DNA of 64,000 bases from Methylobacterium sp. (GCA_020253445.1 JADCBP010000004.1:277259-341258), one strand, 5' to 3'. Numbered from the stretch's first letter, positions 16,547-26,855 are shown. Made by a program: numbers and translations. Notes: a model not told the origin generated them from the sequence alone.

Positions 16547-18337
16547 GTGAGTATGCGTCGAGTAAGCGTTGCGAGCGGGGCGGATTACGCCTCCTTTCGT
16601 GTTTGGGGCTTGGCAATTCTCGCCATGCTCCTGACACTGGTTCTATCGATTCCGCAGGCTGAAGCCTCGCGGCGCAAGCAGCAGAAAGCCGCAACCTATG
16701 CACCGCCCTACGCCTCCCTGGTTTTCGACGTGAATACCGGCCGCACTCTGCAGGCCACCAATCCGGATGCGCCGCGTCATCCCGCCTCGATCACCAAGGT
16801 GATGACGCTTTACATGCTGTTCGAGCAGATCGAGCGCGGCCGTTTCCGTCTGGATTCCGAGCTGCCGGTCTCGCGTTTTGCCGCGAGCCAGAGGCCATCG
16901 AAGCTCAGCCTCGCGCCAGGCACCACGATCTCCGTGGAAGATGCCATCAAGGCCCTCATCACCAAATCCGCGAATGACGTGGCCGTGGTCGTGGCGGAAG
17001 CCATTGGCGGCACCGAGGAGCGCTTCGGTCACATGATGACCGCCAAGGCGCGATCAATCGGCATGTCCCGTTCCGTTTTCCGCAACGCCTCGGGCCTTCC
17101 GAACCCCCAGCAGATCACGACCGCGCGCGACCTCGTCACATTGGGCCGGGCGATCCATGATCGTTTCCCACGATTCTATCCCTATTTTGGCACGCGTACC
17201 TTCGATTTCGACGGCTATGCCTATCGTAATCACAACAAGCTTCTGGGGCGCGTCGAAGGCGTGGATGGCATCAAGACCGGCTTCACGCGCGCCTCGGGTT
17301 TCAACCTGCTGACCTCCGCGAAGGTCGATGGCCGCCACATCCTCGTCGTGGTGCTCGGCGGCCGTTCGGGCCGCCAGCGCGACGCTCTGGTCGCTTCTCT
17401 GGTCGAGGGGCACATGCCGCGCGCCGTTGCCGGTCGTCGCACGCCCCGCGCCGTGGAAGTCGCGGCCGCAGCCAATGATGACGAAGGTGACGAAACCGGC
17501 ACGAAGCCCTCGCCCCGCTTGCCCGCCCAGGTGGTGGCCGCGCCGGTTCCTGCCCCGCAGCCTCCGGTGACCGCTCCCGCTCCAGTCTCGGGGGAGGCCC
17601 TGCCGCTCCCGCCGCCCCGTCCGCGCGCTGCCGTGATCGGCGACGTCGCCGATCAGGGCCTCACCCGCTCGCGCGGCCTTGCGATTTCCGGCGGCACGCC
17701 GCCCGCGGGGGGTGCCACGACGCCGCTCGCGCTCGTGGGCACGACGCCGCGCTCGCAGGCCCTGCAGGCGATCAGCAATGCCGATCCGCTGCCGCCTCCG
17801 CGCGAGAATCGCATCGTGCCGCCGGGCAATGTGCAATTCACGAATGCCCTGCCAGCCAAGATGCCGCAGGCTGACGGTGGCCAGCCGCTGCCACGCAAGG
17901 TGGAAGAGCGGGCACCGTCCCCCTTCCCGGCCACGTCTCCCTCCGGCCCGGTGGCGTCTCCCGTCATCCCGCCGACCCCGGTGGCTGCGGCTCCCGCGCA
18001 GCGCGTCGCCGCCGCGCAGGCGCAGCCCCAGCCCCAGCCGGAGGTAGCGCCGCAACCCGCGGCCCGTGCCGCAGCGGTGCCCGCTCCCGCCCGGACAGGC
18101 TGGGTGATCCAGCTGGCCGCAGCCGAGAGCGAGGCCAAGGCCCGGACCCTGCTCGACAATGCCCGCGAAAGGAACGGCCGGCTGCTGCGAAGCGCCGAAG
18201 CCTTCACCGAAGCGGTGAGCAAGGGCGGGACAGTTCTCTACCGCGCGCGCTTCGCCGGCTTCGAGGCCGATGAAGCGCAGGAAGCCTGCAAGGTGCTGAA
18301 GCGCACCGGGTTCAATTGTTTCGCCCAGCGACCCTGA
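16547..18337 (+). CDS. D-alanyl-D-alanine carboxypeptidase with C-terminal SPOR domain
   Basis: A 596-residue exported penicillin-binding enzyme. The N-terminus has a long basic stretch and a hydrophobic segment (about 18-38). The transpeptidase-like domain carries S81-I-T-K84, S141-A-N143 and K243-T-G245, the three active-site motifs of class C/DacA-type enzymes. After about residue 290 a 230-residue low-complexity Ala/Pro-rich linker leads to a SPOR domain (about 520-596, beginning GWVIQLAAA), which binds denuded septal peptidoglycan. It therefore trims pentapeptides, probably at the division site. Start GTG 16547 follows AAGGAGG with 9-base spacing; ATG 16553 is an alternative. Confidence 0.92.
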   Translation: MSMRRVSVASGADYASFRVWGLAILAMLLTLVLSIPQAEASRRKQQKAATYAPPYASLVFDVNTGRTLQATNPDAPRHPASITKVMTLYMLFEQIERGRFRLDSELPVSRFAASQRPSKLSLAPGTTISVEDAIKALITKSANDVAVVVAEAIGGTEERFGHMMTAKARSIGMSRSVFRNASGLPNPQQITTARDLVTLGRAIHDRFPRFYPYFGTRTFDFDGYAYRNHNKLLGRVEGVDGIKTGFTRASGFNLLTSAKVDGRHILVVVLGGRSGRQRDALVASLVEGHMPRAVAGRRTPRAVEVAAAANDDEGDETGTKPSPRLPAQVVAAPVPAPQPPVTAPAPVSGEALPLPPPRPRAAVIGDVADQGLTRSRGLAISGGTPPAGGATTPLALVGTTPRSQALQAISNADPLPPPRENRIVPPGNVQFTNALPAKMPQADGGQPLPRKVEERAPSPFPATSPSGPVASPVIPPTPVAAAPAQRVAAAQAQPQPQPEVAPQPAARAAAVPAPARTGWVIQLAAAESEAKARTLLDNARERNGRLLRSAEAFTEAVSKGGTVLYRARFAGFEADEAQEACKVLKRTGFNCFAQRP

Positions 18338-18426
18338 TTCCTGGAGCCACCATGATGGACGCCGTGGATCCCACCAGCCTCTCGGGCCTCTGGACTGGCC
18401 TCGACCACCCGCTCGATCGGCGCGGC

Positions 18427-19128
18427 CTAGCGGCGAGCGGCGAGCGCGACATCCTTCGCCCGGTTCACGAGCGCCGCGAGGGCCGTGGGGCCGCCCCTGT
18501 CGGGGTGCAGCCGCGCGATCAGCGCCCGGTGCGCGGCGCGGATGGCCTCCTCACCCGCGCCCGGTTCCAGCCCAAGGATCTGATAAGCCTCGTCTTCGCG
18601 CATTTCGGCGGAGGCCGCGCGCGGATCTCCGGCCCCCGCCTGCGCATCGATCTGCACGTGCTCACGCCAACCGGGTGCGCGGCGGTCGAGATCATTCAGA
18701 AGCAGCGCAAGCCCTGAGGGATCGAGCTGCGCGAGATCCTGCGCAAGCATCACGAGATCCTTGTCGGCGATCTGGTCGACGCGCTTGCCTGCGAAACGAC
18801 CGGCGAGCACCTGCGCCTCGATCTCGTTCGAGACGAGATCGATGGTCACAAGCAGCGCGATGGTTCGGATCTGTGATTTCCGCGCGTTTCCGATGGGATC
18901 GAACATCTTCGGCAGCTTAAAGCCGAGCAGCCAGGCCGAGAGCGAAACCAGCACGATGGCGAAATCCCAGCGTCCCTTCATGCCGAGCGCGATTCCCACC
19001 GCGCCCGCGCCGAGGCCGGCGACCTTGCGCATGAAGGGCGAAAGGCTCTCGCCCGCCTTGCGGCCAGGGCCGAGGGCGAACCACCAGACGATCGCACCGA
19101 AAACCAGCGTGGACACGATGTAGGTCAA
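18427..19128 (-). CDS. membrane-anchored J-domain protein
   Basis: A 233-residue protein with N-terminal hydrophobic segments (about 1-18 and 38-68) and a C-terminal J domain (about 175-233: YQILGLEPGAGEEAIRAAHR, with the H-P-D tripeptide in LHPDRGG). The helix order, with J domain last, is that of the DjlA/TIM14-like group in alphaproteobacteria. It should stimulate DnaK at the inner membrane. The start appears to be a TTG at 19128 preceded by GGAGAGAA; a GTG four codons downstream is possible. It is convergent with the carboxypeptidase gene. Confidence 0.85.
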   Translation of the reverse strand: MTYIVSTLVFGAIVWWFALGPGRKAGESLSPFMRKVAGLGAGAVGIALGMKGRWDFAIVLVSLSAWLLGFKLPKMFDPIGNARKSQIRTIALLVTIDLVSNEIEAQVLAGRFAGKRVDQIADKDLVMLAQDLAQLDPSGLALLLNDLDRRAPGWREHVQIDAQAGAGDPRAASAEMREDEAYQILGLEPGAGEEAIRAAHRALIARLHPDRGGPTALAALVNRAKDVALAARR

Positions 19129-19166
19129 GGGTTCTCTCCGCGCGCTCGTCCTTGCCTCAAGCGCTA

Positions 19167-19604
19167 TCAGAGCAGGCCCAGCGCGCGCAATTCCCGCTGC
19201 AGCGATTCCGGCATTTCCGCGAGATCCGCCCCCTGCTGCGAGAGATCGGGCGGCGCGTCCTTCTCCGTCAGGTAGCGCCAGCCCTGGAAGGGCCGCACGG
19301 GGCGCGAGCGCACGGGGATCACCACCGGCTCCAGCACGAGATGGCAGCGCTGGATGCCATCCGTATCCGTGAAGGGCTCGATCGCCTCGATGCGCTGGCG
19401 GACCGAGAGAAAACCCTTGATGACCCAGTAGAGCGAGCCGCCATCAAGGATCTCGTCCATCCGCTTCGGCGTCATCCGCGTGGTGTGGAACTGCCGGTAG
19501 GGCCGCTTCAGCCGCTGATGCAGCAGGCGGTTCTCCTCGATCCAGCTTTCGAGATCGGCGATGGATTCACAACCGACGCAGAGTTTCAGGAGGTGCAGCG
19601 CCAC
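19167..19604 (-). CDS. DUF1489 family protein
   Basis: A 145-residue soluble protein matching DUF1489, an alphaproteobacterial family without known function. Recognisable parts are HLLKLCVGCESIADLE, HTTRMTPKRMDEILDGGSLYWVIKG (quoted by its ends HTTRMTPKR and SLYWVIKG) and the Arg-rich VIPVRSRPVRPFQGWRYL. The PF-QGWRYL end suggests nucleic-acid or nucleotide contact, but that is a guess. It begins 3 bases after the mccA stop, so it is probably translated from the same mRNA. Confidence 0.85.
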   Translation of the reverse strand: MALHLLKLCVGCESIADLESWIEENRLLHQRLKRPYRQFHTTRMTPKRMDEILDGGSLYWVIKGFLSVRQRIEAIEPFTDTDGIQRCHLVLEPVVIPVRSRPVRPFQGWRYLTEKDAPPDLSQQGADLAEMPESLQRELRALGLL

Positions 19605-19607
19605 GAA

Positions 19608-21563
19608 TCACGCCTCTGCGACGGAAAGGATGCGTGCGCCCTGCCCCATCTGCGCCCCGGCTTCAAAGGCGATGCCCTCGATGCGGCCCGCGCGCGGCGC
19701 AAGCACGGGGTGCTCCATCTTCATGGCCTCGACAATGGCGACGCGCTGGCCCTTCTCGACCCTCTCGCCCTCGACCACGAACAGCGCCACGAGCTTGCCA
19801 TGCATCGGCGATTTCACATTGCCGCCGGCATCGCCGCCTGAATCGTCGAAGGTGACATCGAGCGCATCGACCCTGCGCATTTCGGTCTGCAGGCCATCGA
19901 CAAGGATGAAATTGGTGTCGCCGGTCTCCACCAGCGTGAAGTTCCGATGGCCCGTCTTCGGGATGTCGATCGCCGCTTCGGCGGCAGCATCGAGCCGCAC
20001 ATCGCGCGTTTCGCCCTCCACGAGCACGCGCAAGCTCGCCTCGCGGCCGGGATGGAGCGAAAAGCCATCCGAGTTGCTCCACGGATCGGACGGCCAGCCG
20101 GAACGCGCCGTCGCGACCGCCTCCAGCCGCTCCTTCTCGCGGGCGGCGAAAGCCAGCGCGCCGACCGCGAGGGCTTCCGGGTCGATCTCCGGCGTGAGAA
20201 TGCCAAGTGCCGCGAGGTTTCGGTCAATCAGCCCCGTATCGAGCTTCGCGGCGCGGAAGTCCGGATGGTCGATCAGGGCCTTGAGGAAGCGCGTGTTGGT
20301 CTTGGGGCCAGCGACGACGGTGCTTTCCAGGGCAAGGCCGAGGCGGTCCAAAGCCGTCTCACGATCCGGCCCATGGGCGATGATCTTGGCGATCATCGGA
20401 TCATAGAAGGGCGTCACTTCGCCGCCTTCGGTCACGCCTGAATCGATGCGCAATCCCTCACCCGAAGGCAGGCGCAGCGCATGCAGCTTGCCGGTGGAGG
20501 GCAGGAAGCCGCGCTCGGGCTCCTCGGCATAGAGCCGCGCTTCCACGGCGTGGCCGTGGATCATCAACTCATCCTGCCTCACCGGCAGCCTTTGGCCCGC
20601 GGCGACACGCAATTGCAGTTCCACGAGATCGAAGCCGGTGATCATCTCGGTCACCGGATGCTCGACTTGCAGGCGCGTGTTCATCTCCATGAAATAGAAG
20701 CCATCCGCGCGAAGCCCCTGCGAGCCATCCGCGATGAACTCGATCGTGCCGGCGCCGTAATAGCCGACGGCCTTCGCGGCCTCGACCGCCGCCTTCCCGA
20801 AGGCCGCGCGCACTTCCCGACTCATGCCCGGTGCCGGCGCTTCCTCGATCACCTTCTGGTGGCGGCGCTGCATCGAGCAATCGCGCTCGAAGAAATGGAT
20901 CACGTGGCCATGCTGGTCGCCGAAGACCTGAACCTCCACGTGGCGCGGCGCGGTGACATATTTCTCGACCAGCACGCGCGCATCCCCAAAGGCATTGGTG
21001 GCCTCACGCTGGGCGGAAGCCAGGGCCTCCTCGAAATCGACATGGCGATCGACGCGCCGCATGCCCTTGCCGCCACCGCCCGCGACCGCCTTGATGAGCA
21101 CGGGATAGCCGATCTGATCGGCCCTCTCCTTCAGGAAGGCCGCGTCCTGTATCTCGCCGTGATAACCGGGCACCACCGGCACGCCGGCTTTTTCGACCAG
21201 GGACTTCGCGGCATCCTTCAGGCCCATGGCACGGATGGCGGAGGCCGGCGGGCCCACGAAAGCGATGCCAGCGGCCGCGCAGGCCTCGGCGAATTCGGCG
21301 TTTTCCGACAGGAACCCGTAGCCGGGGTGAATGCATTCCGCGCCGGCCTGCTTCGCAACCTCGAGAATGCGTGTCGCCACGAGATAGCTCTCGCGCGCCG
21401 GGGCCGGGCCGATGCGATGCGCCTCATCCGCAAAAGCCACGAAGGGTGCCTTCGCATCCGCATCCGAATGCACCGCGATGACGCGCAAACCCATGCGCCG
21501 CGCCGTGCGCGCGACGCGCAGGGCGATCTCGCCGCGATTGGCAATCAGAACCGAACGGAACAT
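19608..21563 (-). CDS. mccA: methylcrotonyl-CoA carboxylase biotin-containing alpha subunit
   Basis: A 651-residue biotin-carboxylase/biotin-carrier fusion. It has the ANRGEIALR start, ATP-grasp motif GGGGKGMR, the EMNTRLQVEHPVTE catalytic block, and the carrier site E-A-M-K615-M at the C-terminus. This is the alpha subunit of an acyl-CoA carboxylase; the LiuD/MccA assignment rests on the nearby beta subunit and isovaleryl-CoA dehydrogenase. It carboxylates 3-methylcrotonyl-CoA in leucine breakdown. The ATG at 21563 gives the conserved MFRSVLIANRG start. Unusually, the beta gene is 2.5 kb away, with six other genes between. Confidence 0.88.
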   Translation of the reverse strand: MFRSVLIANRGEIALRVARTARRMGLRVIAVHSDADAKAPFVAFADEAHRIGPAPARESYLVATRILEVAKQAGAECIHPGYGFLSENAEFAEACAAAGIAFVGPPASAIRAMGLKDAAKSLVEKAGVPVVPGYHGEIQDAAFLKERADQIGYPVLIKAVAGGGGKGMRRVDRHVDFEEALASAQREATNAFGDARVLVEKYVTAPRHVEVQVFGDQHGHVIHFFERDCSMQRRHQKVIEEAPAPGMSREVRAAFGKAAVEAAKAVGYYGAGTIEFIADGSQGLRADGFYFMEMNTRLQVEHPVTEMITGFDLVELQLRVAAGQRLPVRQDELMIHGHAVEARLYAEEPERGFLPSTGKLHALRLPSGEGLRIDSGVTEGGEVTPFYDPMIAKIIAHGPDRETALDRLGLALESTVVAGPKTNTRFLKALIDHPDFRAAKLDTGLIDRNLAALGILTPEIDPEALAVGALAFAAREKERLEAVATARSGWPSDPWSNSDGFSLHPGREASLRVLVEGETRDVRLDAAAEAAIDIPKTGHRNFTLVETGDTNFILVDGLQTEMRRVDALDVTFDDSGGDAGGNVKSPMHGKLVALFVVEGERVEKGQRVAIVEAMKMEHPVLAPRAGRIEGIAFEAGAQMGQGARILSVAEA

Positions 21564-21589
21564 CGTTGTCACTCCCGCCGCGCGGCCCT

Positions 21590-22225
21590 TCACGGGCTCG
21601 AGGCCCGGCTCTCCTCGCTGTCTTCCCGTTTGGTATACCAGCGAAGTTTCGTCAAGATGGCATAGACCGCCTGGAACGAGAGGCCAATCGCCAGCAGGTC
21701 CAGGGCGATCTCCGCTCCCTGGCTGTTGCGGGTGCGGGCGAACAGGCTTGTCGCCGCAAAACACAGGGTGATGATGATGGAATTGCGGCTCGAAAGCCAG
21801 GTTGCGGCCACCAGCGCGTTATCGGATTTCCGGAAGCGCCACATCACCCCGAGCAGCAGCAGCGCGATTGATACCATGGTAAAGCTCGACCAGCCCGCGA
21901 CCCAGAATTCCGGCCGGCGCCCGGTCATGATCTTGTCCCAGAGGTCGTAAGCCGTGTGGCATCCCGCCACGAACATCACGCCGGCGATCGCGAGCGCGGC
22001 GAGGTTCTCGGCGCGCAGGCTCCGCCCGAAACAGGCGAGCGCGACGCCCCAGAGCACGACATCATAGCTCCAGTCGAACCCGTCCTTCATCAGGAACCGG
22101 TTACCGATGGCCCAGGCATAGACGATCTGCGGCACGGCGATCATCAGGATGGCGCCGATGATGATCTTCACCGCGCGGGAATAGGCGCGGTGCTCATCAT
22201 CAGGATGGAGCGCCGCGCCTTTCAT
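21590..22225 (-). CDS. six-helix membrane protein resembling a truncated CDF cation transporter
   Basis: A 211-residue protein with about six hydrophobic helices and charged termini. The first half (SRAVKIIIGAILMIAVPQ, then NRFLMKDGFDWSYDV) has the length and charge layout of the transmembrane domain of cation diffusion facilitators, and similar short proteins are labelled cation transporter. The usual CDF C-terminal cytosolic domain is missing, and I cannot identify the metal-site His/Asp quartet with confidence. Function is therefore open. It ends 26 bases before mccA, and its last codons carry a TGGTATACCA palindrome that may act on mccA. Confidence 0.6.
   Translation of the reverse strand: MKGAALHPDDEHRAYSRAVKIIIGAILMIAVPQIVYAWAIGNRFLMKDGFDWSYDVVLWGVALACFGRSLRAENLAALAIAGVMFVAGCHTAYDLWDKIMTGRRPEFWVAGWSSFTMVSIALLLLGVMWRFRKSDNALVAATWLSSRNSIIITLCFAATSLFARTRNSQGAEIALDLLAIGLSFQAVYAILTKLRWYTKREDSEESRASSP
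21631..21640. promoter_or_regulatory. TGGTATACCA palindrome upstream of mccA
   Basis: A perfect 10-bp palindrome lies 68-77 bases upstream of the mccA start, inside the last codons of the CDF-like gene (it encodes Trp-Tyr-Thr). The same 10-mer occurs upstream of mccB at 25742-25751; I noticed no third copy when reading the window. It looks like a GntR/FadR-type half-site pair, but no regulator gene is nearby. Confidence 0.4.
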
Positions 22226-22229
22226 CGGC

Positions 22230-22580
22230 TCACTTCGCCGCGACCACCATGATCTCGACCTTGTAATCCGGCGTCGCGAGCGAGGCCTCGACAGTGGCCC
22301 GAGCCGGGGTATTGCCGGGGCTCACCCAGGCATCCCACACCGCGTTCATCTGGCCGAAGGTCGCGATGTCGCTGAGCCAGATATTCGCGCGCAGCAGCTT
22401 CGATTTATCGGTTCCGGCGAGCGCCAGCAGACGATCGATCTCGGCGAGGATCTGCCTGGTCTGGCCGGTCACGTCCTGGCTGTTGTCGTCGGCGACGATG
22501 CCGGCGAGATAAACCGTGTCGCCATGCACGACGGCTTTCGACATGCGCGGGCCGGCTTCGATGCGGGTGATGGTGGCCAT
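22230..22580 (-). CDS. RidA family protein (short form)
   Basis: A 116-residue RidA-like protein, shorter than the first RidA at 6.9 kb. It has VYLAGIVADDNSQDVTGQTRQIL in the first half (quoted by its ends VYLAGIV and QTRQIL), WLSDIATFGQMNAVWDAWV and the ARATVEASLATPDYKVEIMVVA end (ends ARATVEA and VEIMVVA); Arg in P-A-R-A-T is the conserved carboxylate binder. It probably hydrolyses enamine/imine intermediates, which arise during amino-acid catabolism. It lies 4 bases before the CDF-like gene on the same strand. Confidence 0.88.
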   Translation of the reverse strand: MATITRIEAGPRMSKAVVHGDTVYLAGIVADDNSQDVTGQTRQILAEIDRLLALAGTDKSKLLRANIWLSDIATFGQMNAVWDAWVSPGNTPARATVEASLATPDYKVEIMVVAAK

Positions 22581-22687
22581 GGGACTTTTTTCCTTTGTGG
22601 CGGGTGAGAAACGGTTGCCCCGGCATAGCGGAGGAGCGCCAACGTTTCGAGAGGGAATTCGGGCCGCTTCCCGGTGAAAAACGCCGA

Positions 22688-23440
22688 TCAGCCCCGGCCC
22701 ACGAAGGGCATCTTGGTGGCCATCACGTTCATGGTGAGAACATTGGCTTCGAGCGGCAGGCTCGCCATGTGCAGAACGGCATTCGCCACATGCTGCACAT
22801 CCATGGTCGGCTCGATGCCGATCGAGCCATTGGCCTGCAGCACGCCCCTGGTCATGGGCATGGCCATTTCGGTCAGCGCATTGCCGATATCGATCTGCCC
22901 CACGGCGATGTCGTGCTTGCGGCCATCGAGCGCGCCGGTCTTCGTCAGGCCCAGAACCGCGTGCTTGGTAGAGGTGTAGGCCGCCGAACAGGGCCGCGGC
23001 GTGTAGCTCGAGACCGATCCGTTGTTGATGATGCGACCACCTCGCGGATTCTGCGCCTTCATCACGCGGAAGGCCGCGCGCATGCAGAAGAACACGCCCG
23101 AGAGGTTCGTATCCACCACCGCCTTCCAGCGTTCGATGGGCAGTTCATCCCATTCCATGGGCGGCGCGCCGATGCCCGCATTGTTGAACACCACATCGAC
23201 CCGGCCCCAGGCCTTCACCGTGGCATCGAACAGGGAATCGACCTGTTCATGGTCGGTCACGTCGGCGGGAAGGATGAGCACGTTGTCCGCCGGGAAACCC
23301 TCGGCGGTGGCGGCAAGCGTATCGACCTTGCGGCCGACGAGCGCCACCCGGTAGCCGTCCTTCAGGAAGGCCTGCGCCACCGCGCGCCCCACGCCAGACC
23401 CCGCCCCGGTGATGATGGCGATCTTCCCCGTGCCGCTCAT
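22688..23440 (-). CDS. short-chain dehydrogenase/reductase
   Basis: A 250-residue classical SDR. The cofactor-binding [13 protein letters not shown] (residues 11-23) carries the T-G-x3-G-x-G pattern, NNAGI follows, and the catalytic Ser, Tyr and Lys appear in NNGSVSSYT and [11 protein letters not shown] (Y-x3-K). The Arg after the first strand (VGRKVD) suggests NADP preference, weakly. The substrate is unknown; its place in the leucine cluster suggests a hydroxyacyl or branched-chain ketone/alcohol substrate, but this is inference. Confidence 0.9.
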   Translation of the reverse strand: MSGTGKIAIITGAGSGVGRAVAQAFLKDGYRVALVGRKVDTLAATAEGFPADNVLILPADVTDHEQVDSLFDATVKAWGRVDVVFNNAGIGAPPMEWDELPIERWKAVVDTNLSGVFFCMRAAFRVMKAQNPRGGRIINNGSVSSYTPRPCSAAYTSTKHAVLGLTKTGALDGRKHDIAVGQIDIGNALTEMAMPMTRGVLQANGSIGIEPTMDVQHVANAVLHMASLPLEANVLTMNVMATKMPFVGRG

Positions 23441-23503
23441 GGCCCTGCTCCGCTTGTTGTGGTTGCCCGAGGTTTAGGGCGGAACGGGCGCGAGGGGAAT
23501 GGG

Positions 23504-23788
23504 CTAGAAGCTTTCCGGCCAATCGCGCGCGGCGTGAACAATGGCGAGGATTTCGACCCGGCCCTCATGCACGCGGTAGGGCACGAGATAATTCGAACCG
23601 GGCACAACCAGTTCGCGCGTTTCGGCCACCCGGCCGGGGCGGCCAGCCATCGGAAAATCGACCAGACCCTCGATCACGGAGCGAAGCCTGTCACGCAAGG
23701 CGATGGCCGCGTCGGGGTGATGCTCGGACACGTAATCGGCGATCTCGACCAGATCGGCGACGGCTTGCGCGGTCCAGACAAGCTTCAT
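23504..23788 (-). CDS. RelE/ParE-family toxin
   Basis: A 94-residue toxin with the ParE fold signature: WTAQAVADLVEIADYVSEHHPDAA near the start (quoted by its ends WTAQAV and HHPDAA), then RPGRVAETRELVVPGSNYLVPYRV and ILAIVHAARDWP (ends only). ParE toxins act on DNA gyrase, RelE relatives cleave mRNA; the ParE-type residues dominate here. The start overlaps the antitoxin stop by 4 bases, as in many toxin-antitoxin operons. It is placed within the leucine-catabolism block, unrelated to its neighbours. Confidence 0.9.
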   Translation of the reverse strand: MKLVWTAQAVADLVEIADYVSEHHPDAAIALRDRLRSVIEGLVDFPMAGRPGRVAETRELVVPGSNYLVPYRVHEGRVEILAIVHAARDWPESF

Positions 23789-24039
23789 TCAGCGGCCCGG
23801 GCCTTTGCCCTGAACCGGGCAAAAGCGGCTTCCACCTGTTCCGAAGAAGCAAATTCTCCGCGATCCGCCTGAGCAATGCCCTGCTCGATCTTTTCGATCT
23901 GCCAGGCCTGCTCGGCGAGATAGCGCTCGATCGCGCGGTTCACGATCCAGTTGCGCGAGCGGTCCATGCTCGCGGCGAGCTTGTCCAACGCCTCGAGTTT
24001 GGCCTTGTCGTCAAAACGAACAGAGAGGGTTGCAGACAT
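23785..24039 (-). CDS. ribbon-helix-helix antitoxin (CopG/ParD-like)
   Basis: An 84-residue antitoxin. The N-terminus ATLSVRFDDKAKLEALDKLA forms the ribbon strand and first helix of an RHH DNA-binding domain, followed by DRSRNWIVNRAIERYLAEQ. The remaining C-terminal helix should wrap the toxin. It precedes the ParE-type toxin with a 4-base overlap and probably autorepresses. On the minus strand TTGCGA (24098-24093) and TACATT (24076-24071) spaced by 16 bases are a possible weak promoter. Confidence 0.9.
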   Translation of the reverse strand: MSATLSVRFDDKAKLEALDKLAASMDRSRNWIVNRAIERYLAEQAWQIEKIEQGIAQADRGEFASSEQVEAAFARFRAKARAAE

Positions 24040-24103
24040 GGCTCATTCTCCAGTGATCGCATATGAGCGCAATGTAATACTTTGCGGGCTCGTCGCAACC
24101 CCC

Positions 24104-25711
<1,608 letters not shown>

Positions 25712-25741
25712 CGAAATCCTCGGGAAGGGTGGGCGCCGAAG

Positions 25742-25772
25742 TGGTATACCAACTTCCGGTTCCCTTATTCAA
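25742..25772 (-). promoter_or_regulatory. mccB promoter overlapped by TGGTATACCA palindrome
   Basis: On the minus strand -35 TTGAAT (25772-25767) and -10 TATACC (25748-25743) are separated by 18 bases. The -10 lies inside the 10-bp palindrome TGGTATACCA (25742-25751), so a bound regulator would block it. The palindrome starts 31 bases upstream of the mccB ATG. Both parts are pattern matches, not measured. Confidence 0.45.
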
Positions 25773-25801
25773 CGTTCCCGAGCGCAATTCAATGGCGAGT
25801 T

Positions 25802-25996
25802 TCAGCGGGTCGAACGGAGTTTGTCGATGTTGTCGACATCGTCCATCTTCCAGGGCTCCGCGATTGCGGCCTGATACCATTTCTGGAAGGCCGGCAGGTG
25901 GTAGATCGCATCGACATAATCCTGCGCCATGCGGTCCACCGGGACCTCGTAAGTGCGGATCCGGGTGCAGAGCGCGGCGGAACAGTCGCGTTGGTC
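25802..25996 (-). pseudogene. glutathione S-transferase C-terminal remnant
   Basis: About 60 codons in frame, starting right after the rhodanese stop, read like the end of a GST: DCSAALCTRIRTYEVPVD, then YVDAIYHLPAFQKWYQAA and an acidic tail. Intact GSTs of this type have the same closing order (ADC-x-A-P-VxTRFxTY, later a Pro-x-F-x-x-W). The N-terminal thioredoxin-like domain and most of the helical domain are absent, and no start codon with a ribosome-binding site precedes the homologous part. I take it as a deletion relic, not an active gene. Confidence 0.65.
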
Positions 25997-25997
25997 T

Positions 25998-26417
25998 TCA
26001 TGGTTTATCCCCTGGCAGGGGTTCGGGAAGCTCAACGGGAGCGCCGGCTTTCTTCCAGGCCCCGAACCCTCCTTCGATATGGGCGACGGGCTTGAGGCCC
26101 ATCTCCTGGGCGGTTCTGGCGGCAAGCGCCGATCGCCAGCCGCCCGCGCAGAAAAAGATGAACGTCTTGTCTTGCTGAAAAACCGGCTTCGCATAGGGGC
26201 TTTCGGGGTCGATCCAGAATTCGAGCATGCCGCGCGGACAATGGAACGCGCCGGGCAACCTGCCCTCGCGCTCGAGTTCGCGTGGATCGCGCAGGTCCAC
26301 GAAGACCACATCGCCCTGCCCGTGCATGGCGCGGGCTTCTTCCACGCCGAGCGTATGGATCAGCGCGTTTGCCTCTTCCAGCAGGGCCTTGTAGCCCTTG
26401 GTGATGGTCTGCGGCAT
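25998..26417 (-). CDS. rhodanese-like sulfurtransferase
   Basis: A 139-residue single-domain rhodanese. The active-site loop is F-F-C90-A-G-G-W-R-S, and the domain begins around VVFVDLRDPRELEREGRLPG with the CH2A-like start. It can carry a persulfide on C90 and deliver sulfur or detoxify cyanide; the exact partner is unknown. The ATG at 26417 has GGAGGGG just upstream; the longer ORF start has no such signal. Downstream lies a GST remnant, so the neighbourhood has suffered a deletion. Confidence 0.9.
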   Translation of the reverse strand: MPQTITKGYKALLEEANALIHTLGVEEARAMHGQGDVVFVDLRDPRELEREGRLPGAFHCPRGMLEFWIDPESPYAKPVFQQDKTFIFFCAGGWRSALAARTAQEMGLKPVAHIEGGFGAWKKAGAPVELPEPLPGDKP

Positions 26418-26594
26418 ATCCCCTCCTGGCCCCGCGAATCGAAAGCCGAACGTGCCGAAGAGTGCGTTTTCCGGCCCGATTGTGCAACGCGGCCATGCGT
26501 AACGTCTTGAGGCCCGGTGCATGGGGCAGATCGCATTGACCAGTCGGCAAACGCGGCGCAAACGGGCTCCCGACGCCGCAGGGGATTCGGGCCG

Positions 26595-26855
26595 ATGAGC
26601 GACACCACGATCGAGGAAAAGCTGCTGGCGCTGGCCGCCGAACGCGGGCCGGAAAAGACCTTCTGCCCGTCCGAAGCGGCGCGCGCCCTTGGCGGCCCGC
26701 ACCCGGATGGCTGGGGCCCGCTGATGCAGCCCGTGCGACGCGAGGCCGTGCGCCTGGCGCTGGCTGGCCGGCTGGTGATCACCCGCAAGGGCAAGCCGGT
26801 CGATCCACTGGATTTCAAGGGCGTCTACCGGTTGAGCCAGCCCCGCAGCGAGTGA
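26595..26855 (+). CDS. DUF3253 family protein
   Basis: An 86-residue small soluble protein matching DUF3253. It looks like a winged-helix-type fold: EEKLLALAAERGPEKTFCPSEAARAL, then PVRREAVRLALAGRLVITRKGKPVDP (both quoted by ends in family comparisons: TFCPSEAARAL and RLVITRKGKPVD), which is compatible with DNA binding. No function is established. The ATG at 26595 gives the family start. It is flanked by the divergent rhodanese and the convergent isovaleryl-CoA dehydrogenase. Confidence 0.8.
   Translation: MSDTTIEEKLLALAAERGPEKTFCPSEAARALGGPHPDGWGPLMQPVRREAVRLALAGRLVITRKGKPVDPLDFKGVYRLSQPRSE

Noticed and set aside
25789..26001. A 70-codon frame starting at the ATGA overlap of the rhodanese stop
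   Set aside because: Its translation is low-complexity Ser/Arg/Thr, whereas the neighbouring frame clearly reads as a GST end; it is a shadow of the remnant.
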